From the NCBI GenBank assembly GCA_038496675.1, contig CM076649.1, positions 15,371,019 to 15,435,018 on the forward strand: a DNA stretch of 64,000 nt. The letters are read 5' to 3'. The notes under the pieces are model-generated. The model was not told where the DNA came from. It saw only the letters and a program-made list of their open reading frames with translations, and searched no databases. Positions 38,350 to 51,317 of this stretch are shown here, piece after piece. Source of the stretch: Rachycentron canadum (taxonomy: Eukaryota > Chordata > Actinopteri > Carangiformes > Rachycentridae). How positions within the stretch are numbered: position 1 is the first letter of the stretch; each line of letters begins with the position of its first letter. The position numbers were made by a program, and so were the translations under genes.

Positions 38350-39959
38350 GATCACAAAGACCAGTCATCATGCACAGTTTACACAAACTAAACAGAAGTA
38401 TTTATTTGATGGTCTTGCTTTGCTGAAAGTATCTGTCAATTTGACATATTACAAGTCAGTCTCATTGAAGTCTTTTAACAACCACTCCCACTCTAGTGGG
38501 GGGGCAGATGTAGGCTGTTACTTGTTTTATGGAGGGGAAAATAGCACAGACACTAACAGGCTAATAAACATTAGATCACTAACAAAACAAGTCTGTGACT
38601 GTGGCCAGTCTCTGGTTTCCTCTTTACAAGTTTGTTGTTTAAAACCCAGACAGGCAGCATGGGCTGATATAGATCAGCAACACTCCTCAGAGCCACTGAC
38701 AGACAGAGGCACGGCCCAAGCCATAAATCCGGCTCACCCTAATAAAGCAATAAAAGGCTATTAAAAGTCTGTGTCCCTCGGCACTGGAAGATGGATGGAA
38801 AGTTGGAAAATAAAGGAGACACTTTTAGATGGCTGTACACACCCACACGCATTTTTTGCAGGTTTTCTTCCCCTCTCTGCTTGAGACAAACTAGGTATCT
38901 GCAATATTGATGTCTTCCTCCTGTTGTTACTCCTCTTTTATTCTTGCTGGCTGCAGCTCGCTATTGTGAAGAAAAAACGAAAGTAAACACAATGATTTAG
39001 AATGGTAAATTGCAATCTTTATGTACTCTTCTGCTCAGTCAGTATGCTCTCTGCTTCCACTACACAACCACCTTCCTCAATGCAAGCTGTACTGTAAGGT
39101 CTCCCACTACAGTTACAATTTCATACTGGCACTTGTACATGCAAGCACATGCACACCCATTTACACATTTTATTTACACAATCAAGCACAACTGAATATG
39201 TAAAGTTGCTTTTTACATCCTGGCTTTACTATTAGTAAGTACCTGAACCAGATTTGGGACTGGATAATGCAAATGCAGAATGTAACTTTTTCACAATCTG
39301 CAGGTAGAGCAATTTTACCTCTTTGGTCCACAGGGTGCTTCTTTTCTTTCTTTCATTATCCTCCCTCTTTTCACCAACTTGCATACACTGTCCCCCTGTT
39401 TTCTGCCCATTCCCAAGTAGAACTAAAGGAAGGTAAACAGGTAAACCTGAGGAGGGTTGAGAGGGAGGCAGTACAACCTTTAATGTGGACAAAATATAGT
39501 TTCTACAAACTCAACCACTGATCTTTGCTCCTCTCTAGACAAAGAGAAAGGAACAGACCTGAACAAAGTGTGTATGTGTCTGTGTGGCAAAGTATTGCCC
39601 ATCCTGACTGGACCCTTTGTCTGTGGTTTCTTGTATCGAATGACAGTCCAGAGCCAAACAAAAACAGGCCGAGGCCCTGACAGTGAGCCTCCTGAGAGCA
39701 GCAGAAATTCATTGTGCTTTGTAACCAAATTATGATTAATGGAAAATAAACAACCTTGATGTGGAGCCTGCTTTGATTTTCTATGAGCTTCGACCTCTGT
39801 ATAGTTGTAGCTGCTCCTTATGCCCAGAGAAAAGCACTGGACAAACACTCACTGAACTCCAACTCTGGGCCTCATGAGGCTTTCGCACAACAGCTTTAAA
39901 TCAATGGACACACAGATGAAACTGGCTTCTGCTTTCACAGACCCTCCTTCTCGCTGTCT

Positions 39960-39961
<2 letters not shown>

Positions 39962-40013
<52 letters not shown>
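39962..40013. repeat. (CA)n microsatellite
   Basis: Uninterrupted CA repeat of about 25 units. Confidence 0.95.
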
Positions 40014-40016
<3 letters not shown>

Positions 40017-41587
40017 TTGGTATCTCTTCACATCCATATACACACAATCTCACATGCAGACATCTTGATTATATCAGTCGCCTCTACCGCTAATGACCAG
40101 CTTGTGCGTAATTATATTAATTACCGTACGTGCCACGCCTGTCAATTGGCCAGCCAAAGGAAAGGCAGAGCTTGAATCAGGAAGGAAAGAAAAAGAGCAA
40201 AAGGAAGGGGAAGGAAGAAACCTACAGATGAAGGAGTTGGAGAGAACAGTGTAAGAGAGCAAGAGAAAGGCAAAGACAGAGAGAGACAGAGAGAGAGAGG
40301 AAGCCTGATCAATTGTTCATTTTACAAAGTCACTGAGACGTGTCAGCGGTGTCAATAAGTGAATTAATTTGTCTGTGGGTCTCCAGAGCATGACACCATA
40401 TCACTCCACTCCCCTGAGACAAGCAGGGCCTCTTACCCCTCTCACACACAAACAGACGCACACACTCACACTCACACACTCCGACAAAGCAATTCCACAC
40501 AAGGATCACACACGGATATCAAGAACAAATATGCTGACACAAAAACAATTTTATATGAATGTACTCATGCTTGTAGATGCAGATATTCACCACACACACA
40601 CACACTTGTTTTTTTGTTTTTTTTTAATGATTAGAGACTTTGCATTGACATATATTAATTCCCTGTAGACTTACTCTAACCACTACATGCCTAACTCTGC
40701 CAAAAACCCAAAATGTAATGAGTGCACAGATGGATCAAGAGCGTGACTAATACAAAAATATGTAACTCACTTCCTGTTTCAGAAATTTTAATGCAACAGA
40801 AGATACTGCTCGATAGCAATAATTGTCACTTGTTTCATCCTGGAAAGCATATGCGTAAATATGTTCAATCCACCTCCTGGATAATTTTTCAGTAGATAAC
40901 AGTACATGTGAAGTGGCTACACACACACGTAAACACACACACAAGCAAGATTCATCCTGACCCGAGCTGCCATCCCCAAGGGAGGTTATTGTTCACTGGT
41001 GATTGACATCAGTCAGCCACCAAGAGGGACCCTCCACTGCTGGCTGCCTGCTGTTTTCATTACAAAGCCATAACCTCCAGCACACACACATATGAACACA
41101 CACACATTTACACACACTCGCTGACTCCTGACAGATTTCACCCCAGTCCTGACTATCCATACTCCTCTCTGTTGAGGCCTCTCTCTCACACATCCATTCA
41201 ATCCAACTCAGCTAACACCCACACAGGCCTGTGGTTTCCTCTCCTGCCCCTCTCTGTTGCTCCATCTCTTCCTCTCCTCCCGCATCCGTCCACCAATTCC
41301 CGCCTTTGGTGCTCTGCATCCCACAGGGTTAAACCCTCTCTCTCCCCTCATGAGGCGCAGTGTTGTTTGAGGGCTGCTGTGATGAATGCCCCAGGCTCTG
41401 CCACCACCACACTGCTTCCTCACTGCAGCTTCACAGCGGACCCACGCTACAGAGCATGTTGGGAGATTTTCATAATCCCACAAACACACTAACACTCCCA
41501 CACACTCACACTGTCGCTCACGGTTACCAGCACATCTGCCAGCTGCCAGAGGGGCATGCTGTCTGTCGCAGAGATGCACACAGACAT

Positions 41588-41610
41588 GCACACACACACA
41601 CACACACACC
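41588..41610. repeat. (CA)n microsatellite
   Basis: Short CA run of about 11 units. Confidence 0.8.
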
Positions 41611-44479
41611 AGTGGAAGTAGCAGATTGGAGCCAAGGTGATAGATAGAGCACTGTGGGAAGGAACTGTGCCTGTTCAATTACAATCATTACTATCACTTA
41701 GGGAGATTTGTCATGGTCAAAGTGAGTCAGAGCTGTGGAGAAAATCACCTTGAGGCCAGTGAAGTGGTGTTATTTTCAGTTTTCATAAAAGGGTTATGGT
41801 GTCCTCAAAACACTCTCCATATTGAAAATGACTATTACAAAATATAAAAATCAATTAGTACAAAATTAAAAACAGATGTTTGAAGAGTAATCCCACAGCA
41901 GTACATGACTGACTCTTTAAAATCACTTGGCTCATAAAGAACAATGATCCAGTCAGTTCTTTTCAAATCATGAGTGCTGTGTCTTCTCTAGGTTGGACAA
42001 GGGGAGGCCATGTGGCAGTGTGAGCGGTCAGTCAAAGCAGGACCAGTTAGATGGAATTAGAGAGTCTGGATGGTGCGCTGGTGCCACACAGGAGACCAAG
42101 GCCTCACTGTCACTGAATGACTGAATGACTTAATGACTGAATGGTGGACAGGGGGGGGGACAGAGGACAAAGAACACACAGCTGTGGACACCCAATATAA
42201 CACCTCCGCCTGGACCAGCTGGCACCTACTCTTACAAAAAGACTGCTGTATGAATGTAAAGGTCGTAGTGAGAACTGCAAGACTTGGAGAACTGGATCAC
42301 CTATGTTTTTAGTTCACTTGTATGGACAGGACTGTGGGTAAAGTGAGACATTCATTGTGCTCATATGATAGATCCCAGTCTATGCTTGTAGGGATGGTGA
42401 AGAGAGGATTGTGATCATGTAGCGTCAAATGTCTTCATATACATACATGCTATACTACTGGGACATTATAAAAACCTAAATTATAAAAAAAAGGAGATAG
42501 ACCAAAAAAGATAGAGTGTAAGTACATTCACTGGTATATAATGAATTGTGAAAAAACATTTTAAAAGGGAACAAGAGTGCAAAATACTTATAGCAGTTGA
42601 GCACCAATTTCAATCATAAAGGCTCAGATTCAGTGGATCTAGTCTGAGCTGCCTCACACTGTTAACAAAGTATAACATGTGACACTGTGGCCTGTCAGCA
42701 ACAGCTGAACTTTACCCTTTCTTACATGGGGTCATGACCTCTGTGCAATTGTGGTTGAGACAAGAAACAGATACACACCATGCAAACCATCATTGATCTA
42801 ATATCTCTGCTTCCTCTATTAGAGTCATGGATCTCCTGCTGGAGAGGAGACATCAGTCCCCGCGTGGATTTTTCCCTGAACGCAATTTCACAAGGATGAG
42901 TGAAGGCATTATTGTCAGCTGTTTCTGTGTGACACCTTATTCGTGCTCCCTGACTCATTACACCCAGAAACTGCCCAAGATGAAAAGTTGTCCAGCCCAC
43001 TGTCATTTACAAATGGGAGGCCTTTCTCCATCTTTCTGCCCATGGCATGAAAGAATGCTTCACTTCTTTTCTCTTTTCTCCTCTCCTTCTCCTCCTCCTC
43101 CTCCTCTGTCGGGAAGTAGCCATTCATCACAGTCAATCTGTTAATGCCAGTGTGTGTGTGTGTGTGCGTGTTTGTTTGTGTGTGTGGAGGTGATCTCCAA
43201 TCTGTCGTGCTGCTGTCACCTCACCAGTCTTACATGGTTGATCCCTGCTTATTCATCTAGTATATCACTAAAGATGCCTTTCACATGTGCTGCATTTTCT
43301 CTCCTTTACACATGAGTAAATGCACATACACAAGATTCAATTGTGCGAAGTTTCTCCTATTACTTACACGCAGAGACGCTACAGGTCATTTCACTTATGG
43401 GCTGTCTATTCCTCCTGCACACGCACACACAAATGCAATATCCTTCCCTTGCCTCATCTCTCACAAATATTTTTCTGTCCCTCCAGCTCATTTCTCTCAC
43501 CACCCTTTTCTCCTTGTTGCTGTCCGTTGCCTCGCTGCTTGGACGTGTCCTCATGCACAATCCCAAACGCATACAATCCATTCCCCCTCATTCCCAGCCA
43601 GTCATCCTGAACAGCCCTCTGTGGGATAAGGAGATAGGAGGCTGTTGAAACATTTAGAGCCGAATAGTCCTCTGAGGATACCGTCTGTCCCACAGCAGGG
43701 AGATGCTATGGGGGACAGGGGGTGAAGAGGAAGGGTCCAGATGAGAGAGAGCCTGGGGAGAGGAGTAATTGCCAAGTGTGTGAATTTTCTTGTGTGTGTG
43801 TGTGTTTGTATCTGTGAAAAGTGCAGTGGGAGGCAGGGAGGGTGGGTGTGAAGCAATGGAAAAGGGTGACAAAGACAGAGGAGAAGCCATCCACTGCGGA
43901 CAGGAAAAGCAACACAGCAACACAGCCAGGCGTCACAGTGCCAGCCTCATACAGGTGTGTGTGTGTGCGTGTGTCACAGAATGTGTGCGTGCATGTGTGG
44001 AGGAAGGCTGGGTGACAGGGGGTCAGGTTGGAGTGAGTAATCTCCCCAGGATTAAGAGTGCTGCTCCTGTGTTAATGTGACTGTCAATGAGAATTAAGTC
44101 CCTGGACCAATCCTCTCCACCAGGCTCTCCTCTCCCCTTCTCTCCACTCCTGTCGGTCCTGTCACACTAATGACACCACTTTCTGTGGAGTGCCAGTGCC
44201 GCGCTGAAAACAATGGGGGAATAATTACACTCTCTCAATACAGTACAAATTGCATAGTCGAGCAGCGGGACAGCGAGAGATATAAGGAAAGAGGGAGAGG
44301 GAGGGAAAGAGAGGACGATAGAGGGAGGGGTGGAGACAAGGATGACTAACAATTACAACACGATAGGGGTTGGGTCTCATTACTGCGCCCATTAACATGC
44401 ACCAAGTAATTTTCCCCTCTAAGTTTATGTGTGTGCGCATGAGAGAGAGAGAGAGAGCGAGTGAGAAAGAGAAAGAAGG

Positions 44480-45860
44480 GAGGGGGTGTCTGTGCGTGCT
44501 GAGTGAGCGCGTGTGCGCCCAGTAGGTTCTGCAACACACCTCCCTTCCTCCGTGCGCAAACTGCTCGGAGAACCCGGCGGCACCTCATTTCTCTCCCATA
44601 TGTCTGAGCTCCGCGCGCTCTTCCCTCTATCCCCGGCCAATCACGATCCATTCAAAGCCATTAGAGAAGAGCCCGGTCAGCGGATCATCCCCGCAGATCA
44701 CTCAGTCGGTGCTAAGCAGCGCCGGGCTCCGTCCGATCGTTTATTTAACCTCACAGTGGTTGAAACGCCGCATCAATCCCAGCTCAATCTTCCCTGTCCT
44801 CACCGACTGCACGCGCCACACATGGTCAGCGGAACTGGCCGCCGTTTGCATCGGCTCATCGCCTGTTTCATTTTTACGCATGGAAATGACGCGCGGAGCG
44901 GGAGCGAATTCATTTGAAGAGCAGGGAGGTTTTCCGTGGACACCCCGCTGCTCTTTTAAGAAAGCGTCCCTCAGCAAAAACGAAAGGTGGTCCCTGCGCC
45001 CTGAGCCAAGAACATCAAAGTTGATTTCAGCTCGCCAATCATTTAGGGAGTCAGTCAGGCAGTCACCTCCCCTCCTCTCCCTGCTAACCAGGGAAAAATC
45101 TGCCACATCTCCACAGAAAAAGTCCCCCTCTGACCTCATCCTTGTATCAGGAGCCTATTGACCGTGCGCTATAGAAAGAGACAGGGAAGACAGAGGGTGA
45201 ACATATACTAATTTAATTTAAATAAAAAACAAACAAAAAAAACTCACCTTTTCCAAATCTATAAACTCGATGACATGATCAGTGGGAACTGTAAAGGATC
45301 CACGTGAGATAAGTTCCTGCTTCAACTGCACTGATTTTGTTTTCCCCACTAAACGGGGCAATCCTTCCGAGCCTCGTGTCCAGATCCCGGAGCCCGCGCA
45401 CAAACACACCGAACCAGGGTTGAGGATGGCTACTGCCACGCCGGAGAGCCAGACTCACGGAGCCGGCTGAGAAAACAGCTCGCACAGAAATGATGTGGTC
45501 CAATCTGCCATTATCTCACCGCGTCCCATCTCAAAACCAGACTGAGGAGAAAGTCATCAAAAGTGCGTAATCCTCCCAAAAGAGACGCCTGGCTGGTGAT
45601 TTTGGCGAACACTCGTCACGCACACAAAAACACACACACAAGTTCATCAACCTGCGGACTGTCACAGGGAGGCGTCACGGCCGCCAGAGAGATGCTGATG
45701 CGAGTGATGGTTCAGTGATGTAGGAGTGATAGTTGCGCTCTCGTCGCTCCTCCCGAGCGGGGATCGATTGGACACGAGAAATGCGATGCGAGCCCGTCTT
45801 CCCCATTCAGAACACGTGCAACAGCGCCCGCCCAGTCCGCCAGTGCCCAAGTACACCCCC
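44480..45860 (-). promoter_or_regulatory. tafa4: CpG-rich promoter region of tafa4
   Basis: CpG dinucleotides are far denser here than in the surrounding introns, as in CGCGCTC, CCGCGCGC, GACGCGCGGAGCGGG and TCGTCGCTCCTCCCGAGCGGGG. The region includes the inferred untranslated exon and its donor at 45248. Overlapping open frames on both strands are typical of GC-rich DNA and show no protein family signature. No TATA element was recognised. An E-box-like ACACGTGC occurs near 45813. Confidence 0.55.
45248..45720 (-). other. tafa4: Probable 5' untranslated first exon of tafa4 (upstream end uncertain)
   Basis: The first coding exon begins one base before its ATG, so at least one untranslated exon must lie upstream. 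On the minus strand a strong donor, AAAAG|GTGAGT, has its last exon base at 45248. It follows a CpG-rich stretch that ends near 45850, where transcription probably starts. The exon contains short upstream ORFs but no conserved protein. No TATA box was seen, which fits a CpG-island promoter. The start coordinate is an estimate, and pairing this donor with the acceptor at 31985 is inference; it would give an intron of about 13.3 kb. Confidence 0.5.
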
Positions 45861-48800
45861 TCTTTCCTCACTGATGTCATGTAGTCTACAAGTAGCCTGG
45901 ACTGTTGTGGGGACCCCGGGGGGCTATAGTAGCTAGTAGCTATATGTCCAAGGAGGGATCGCTTACATGACTTACATGACTGTAAAGAGTCATTCAGCCT
46001 CGCTTTTCCGTCAAACGCTTCACTTATCTACTTTTAATGGTTTGTTTGAATGGATTTTCGGAGTCTTAAAGCGTGACAACGGATCACAAAGGGACAAACG
46101 AGTTATCATTTTAAAGAGACAGGGATCTAGATCCAACTCAACCCTCAACACTTCGGGTGGACACCTGCTTAAGTGAACACTAAGATCTACGAGTACAAGG
46201 TCTCTGACAGAAGCTCCATTAGTTCAAACTGGTAGAAGTTTGTCCGACAATGTCATCGCCTGGAGGTCAGCCTACATTTTCACCTCTTCATTACGGGTGT
46301 ACAACTTGAGCACTGTCATGGCTGTTGACCGACAGGTGCTGCGCTGAGCTTCAGTCGATGACGCCTCCCACCAAACACAAACACAAACACACACACACAC
46401 ACAATAGTCCACCTCGCTTCTACACGTCGGTCATGTTACAGATGGTGTCTGGATATCAATATTTGGTTCTGTGCTCGTCTATACCCGTGTATGGTGTAAA
46501 TCTACCCGCCAACCCTCCCCCAATTCACCCCCCACCGAGATGTTAAACAGAATTTAATCACCGCCGCCTCTCCGTTACGCACCAAGAGACAGCCTATCAA
46601 TTATTTCATCCCCGGACTATTCTAGTGTGTTGATGGCGATTGATTGCTTTGCGCTGTATTTGCAGTCGTTAAGACTTAGAGGAGGTCGATGTCTGCTAAC
46701 GACCCAAGGTGACGAGTATCCGATACATTTAGATGTCTTCCTTGTTGCCTCGTTGCCAGCATTACTGGGCCACACGGTGGGCCCCATGTCAGCGGAGGGG
46801 TTTTTTTGGCAGTTCTTTTAAAGATACATAGAGACGGGGAAAAAAAGAAAAGGAAAAAAAAGACAAGACAAGGGGGGCATGTACCATGAGCTGTAATGAG
46901 TTTCAGGACAGCAACATAAAGCAATCTCAGGCATCCTTGTCTGGCACTGTCCTCAACCCCTTATGACCATTTTTGCTACCTGTACGCAGTGAGAAAGTGT
47001 TGTTCTATTTTCAACCGATTAATCTAGGCTTGAATCTATTACAAATCGATCTGTCTGGGTTTGAACTGAAAGCAGATTAGACACTGGTGTAAGTTTGCCA
47101 GGGCTAAAATACATGCAGCCCTTTAAGTTGCAGGATTCAGATAAAAAACATTAAACTGTGGGGACGGGGGGGCAGTTTCAGCACCTTGGACAGAGATACG
47201 TTGCATATAAATTCAGCACGCTGGACAGCTCCAGACTGTCCTGTCAATGGGCTTCTCTATGCGCTTGCTTTGCTGTCAAGTGGTTAATCCAGTTCAGACA
47301 AAATAGACAAAGGTAGTTTTACTGTGTAAGTGAAGGAAAAAAATCTCCCGAAAGTTGATAAAACATAACGTATCCTGTCTGCACCGAACCTGTGTGTCGC
47401 AACGGGGATCGGAGGCCTTTTATCTTAAAGGGAGGCAGCTAATGGATGCAACAGCCCGTAGCACTTATCTCATCCATCCTTCCTCTGAGGGGTCAGATAG
47501 TATCATGGGAAACCGCATCATGTGACCTGAACACTTTTCTGGACTTCAGCGTGTGAGGTTGAACAGTGTGAAATTTAATTTACTCCCCCTCGACTTCCCA
47601 TTACGTTTTCAGCTGTTGTTGCAGGGCCCACACTTTTCCTGACATGTTTCACGGTATGTATCAGTTTCACATTCCCGTTTTTAAGCAGAGCTGACACGTT
47701 AAGGTTTTGTAGAATCGTTAATCTTATACGTTGCGGTATTGTGGGGAAGGTAAAAGCAGAAGCAGAAGGCGTCTTCAAGTTTCATGTATCAGAGCTGAGG
47801 GGCCATAGGATCTCATGTGGGATTACTCCCCGGGTACTCGTCGCCCAGTGGGAGACAATATCTGCTCATAACCTGAGGAATATTTCTTGCTCATAAATCG
47901 ATAGTCCTATATGAATCCCTCTGAAAGACTCGTGGGTGGAGGGTGTGATACAGTAGCTGGTGGAACATCTCACGCTTGAAAACTAAACTCGTAAAAACCG
48001 CTGTATAAACTTCCTCCTATTTTTGAGGTGTAAATCACGGCTTTACTCGCGGCCTCCGCCTCCGGGGTTCAACCCCAGCATTTGCTTGTTACCAGATCTC
48101 CTGCCCTGAGAAATATTCCTTCAGCGGATGCGACCTGTATTGGAGGCGAGATAAGTCATTCAACATTTCTAAAAGAAAACACATCATTACTTACGGCAGG
48201 ACGAAAGGAGGCCACCCAAGCGGGGCTGCTGAAGATCAGCGAGTGGTGAATTTCCAGAGGACCCCAGACCGAGGCCCGCGGCGGTGACTGTGGTGCCTGT
48301 TTGTTAATGATAGGTGAGAGGAAGTGTGGCTGCGCCCCTCACGGCCACTGAAGCATATAAGGTTATACTGTGCGCAAAAGGCAAACACACACACACTCAC
48401 ACGGGGGAAAGTTTGACTTAGTTAACTGTTTTCCTCGCGTTTCACACCTGATGTCGAAAGGTGGGTTGGGGGGCGGGGCGTGTTTCTCATCTTCCACTCA
48501 GATGCTCCGCAGCGGATACATCCAGCAGCCAGGCTCTGCGCTACAAGGCAGGACTTGGTCATCGATTTGGAACCGCAATGAAGGTTAATGAGAACAGACA
48601 TCTTGGTTCCTCTGCTTTTGATGCCCCCCTGCATAGAGATTCTACATTTCTTTACGAGGTCACTGGCAGTAACCCGAGCAGGGCCATAAATAGTGTCCAT
48701 CCCAGACAGGCCCGGTGTCTGTCAATACTCCGAAAGTTCAGACACAACATCCGCAAAGAGCGGGGAGGAGCGCGACTGCTGACATCAAACTTGTGATATT

Positions 48801-49264
48801 GGAGCAAACACACTTTAACAAACATTGTCTTCTTGTGACCCAGTGGATATATCTGAGCATAAATTATTCTCACTCTATACACTGTTGGAACAAGTCTGTC
48901 AGGGATGATCACAGAGCGCAGGGTGAATTCGCGGCCCTATGTGTGGTGTTGTACTGCCCCCATGTGGCTGTGACACCTCACTGGTGTAGTGTAAGTGGTG
49001 TAGATTTGAGGCCATCCAGATTTATTATGGTGACAGTAAAAACTGAACCAGTGCCCTTTTGCGAAGAGCCCTTTTCCTCCTTAGACCTGAACTCACTGAA
49101 ATAATGAAACTCACAGCAACGAGCTGTCTGGCATCAGCAAGAACTGGCAAGACAGAGGCTTCAGTTTTTACCCTCGAAGGTCAGACTTCAAAATATGATT
49201 GATTAAATTAAGATGAATTAAATCTGTGATGCCTAATGTGGTTGACTCAAACAGGAAGACATGT
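45861..49264. other. Intergenic region between tafa4 and eogt
   Basis: About 3.4 kb without a supported coding exon. The CpG-rich character continues, more weakly, to about 48.5 kb. A strong minus-strand donor, CTGCC|GTAAGT, at 48195/48194 may end an alternative untranslated first exon of tafa4. A poly-A/G patch occurs at 46838-46875 and a small CA run near 46385-46402. Confidence 0.6.
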
Positions 49265-50552
49265 TTTAGCGTTTTTCTTTGAATTGTTTATTTCAAAATA
49301 TTACCACAGCTGAATATGAACTCGCCTACAAGACTAGCAAAGCCCTGACAAAACAGTCTGACTCAGTTCTACATGGTTTCATCAATAAATAAAACATCAA
49401 GCTCATGGAGAGGCCAAGAAACACAAAAATGATCCTTTGATCTTTCAAAATACTCTGGTGCATTGCATTCAATTGCAAGCAAATTGTGCTCATTCGCTTT
49501 GAGACTAATTTACTGTAAAATATAAAACTAGCAGCATACAAAAGGCTTTCGGAAAAGTAACAACTGGCAGCATCCTTTGACCATACTAATCATGTATTTC
49601 CTTTCATAAAGTGCAAAGGAATTTCCGGTAAAATAGATGTAGGTATCAAAAGGATACTCCAAACAACACAATAACAATGACTGACAGATGTAAATGTTAA
49701 ATAAAAGGCAGATTTCAAAAGCCTCTTAGTTTTGATATTCAGATGACAAAAAAGTCAGTGTTTTGAAAAATAACGGAGTGCTGAATTGTAAAACAAATGT
49801 TTCACAATACTTGATATTAAAGTGTTTTAAAATATTAATGTACTTGCAAGTTCAGTTTATACTGATACAAAAGCCTATTGGCAGCAGGAGTGTCCTACTT
49901 ACCTTGTTTCTTATTTTTCATGTTTTTACTGTTGGTGAGCATAACTTAAAACCACAATTTCAATGTCAAACTAATTGCAAAATAAAGTCCAAGTTTGCAA
50001 CTACAACATGTGCATAAATCCAGGATGTGAATACTGAACATAATATTGGAGTGGTGAATGCTGGATGTGCTTAGAAAAAACTCTGGAGTGATTGTCATCA
50101 GCTCTGAAGAGGCTCACATCATGTTGACACTGATCAAATGTGACAAGATGTCGCATGTGAAGGGACGCTGTAACAGCTGCTCGTTAGCTAACTTTGCCGG
50201 CGTGGAATGAAGTAGATGCAGCGGAGGTAATGAAGAAACATAGGACACATCTTATCGGTCTCCAGATGCTTCCACTGCACACGCCTCGTCCTTTAACTGA
50301 TTTGACACTAATAGAGCTGATGGAAGCTATTCAAACCCAAGTTGTCTGCCATACTGCTTTCACTTATCCAGACTTATCAAAGCAGTGGACAGGAGGTGAC
50401 AATTACTCTGTCAGACCACGGGCAAATGAGGTAACTTTAAAAAAGAAATCAAAAAAATCAAACACTGGCATGTCTATTGATCATAACAAAAGGTTAAACA
50501 AAAGTTCTTCAGCAGCAAGATGTTTGTATCCCTCCCTAAGCTCACAGAGACT
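49265..50552 (-). other. eogt: Probable eogt 3' untranslated region
   Basis: A/T-rich sequence after the eogt stop codon. The first AATAAA met on the minus strand is at 49292-49287, giving a 3' UTR of about 1.29 kb. The end is approximate because the cleavage site is not encoded exactly. Confidence 0.5.
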
Positions 50553-50699
50553 CTAGAGTTCATCATGAAGGGCTCTGCTCTGCCATTTGTGATGGTGTGT
50601 GACGTAATCGGCTGCCTCCAGCACCAGCCGCATGAATTCTCCCACATCAAAGGAGTAGTTGGTAAACTTCGGATGGTCCCCAAGGGTGGGATGGTGACC
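50553..50699 (-). CDS. eogt: eogt coding exon 15 (478-525), HDEL terminus
   Basis: Acceptor CCTTCTTGCAG; encodes GHHPTLGDHPKFTNYSFDVG, continues EFMRLVLEAADYV and ends ALHDEL-stop (TAG at 50555-50553). The final HDEL is an ER-retrieval signal and matches human EOGT. Confidence 0.96.
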   Translation of the reverse strand, partial: GHHPTLGDHPKFTNYSFDVGEFMRLVLEAADYVTHHHKWQSRALHDEL

Positions 50700-51265
50700 C
50701 TGCAAGAAGGGTTAGGGGAGAGTATATAAATGTATATATAAATAGACAACACAAGACAGCAGAGACTTGTTTGTTTGTATTGTGAGGCTGTCCTCTTGGG
50801 TGACAGACAGACAAAAGAAGTTAGAAATGAAGTCTGTACATTAGTTCTGCTGTGTCTAAAATTGCATATGGTTTGTACATGGGAGTGCACTGAGTGTGTG
50901 TGTATACATGAAATGGGTGAGATGAATTGAGAAAGCTCATGGTGAGGTGCTGGGGAGCTGATGGTTGGTGTGGGAGTTTCCCCTACCTTGTCCTGTGGGA
51001 GCACTTTGTCCATTTTCTGCCAAGTCACGTATCGAATGCCCCGCAGCCGAGCCAAATCTCGATAGCAGCTCTCATCCTGACAATTATATCTAGGAGGGAC
51101 AGATGCAGACACTTTATCTCTTGCTCTCCTCGGTCTGCCTCACTTTCACTCTTTCTTGCTTCATCTTTCTCTCTTTCGCTCTCTCTCTTTCTTGCTGTAT
51201 ACCAACTGTGGTTCTCACTGTGCCACTGACCAAAATGCACACAATACTCTGCCAAACATGCCCCC

Positions 51266-51317
<52 letters not shown>

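Larger units (their letters stand above)
31985..45247 (-). other. tafa4: tafa4 first intron (13.3 kb, in 5' UTR)
   Basis: Intron between the inferred untranslated exon and the first coding exon. No coding exon was supported. It contains an interspersed repeat (32580-32995), several microsatellites (33301-33386, 38325-38349, 39962-40013, 41588-41610, 43147-43183) and many shorter CA/GA-rich patches. The part from 44400 to 45247 is CpG-rich and belongs to the promoter domain. Confidence 0.55.

Noticed and set aside
44513..45161. Overlapping open frames of 130-150 codons on both strands
   Set aside because: They lie in the CpG-rich promoter region, where stop codons are rare by composition; no family signature and no conserved frame seen.
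50474..51112. 212-codon minus-strand open frame as a single exon
   Set aside because: Only the part before the GTAGGG donor (51089-50987) matches EOGT; the rest reads through intron 14 and then runs out of frame with the last exon.
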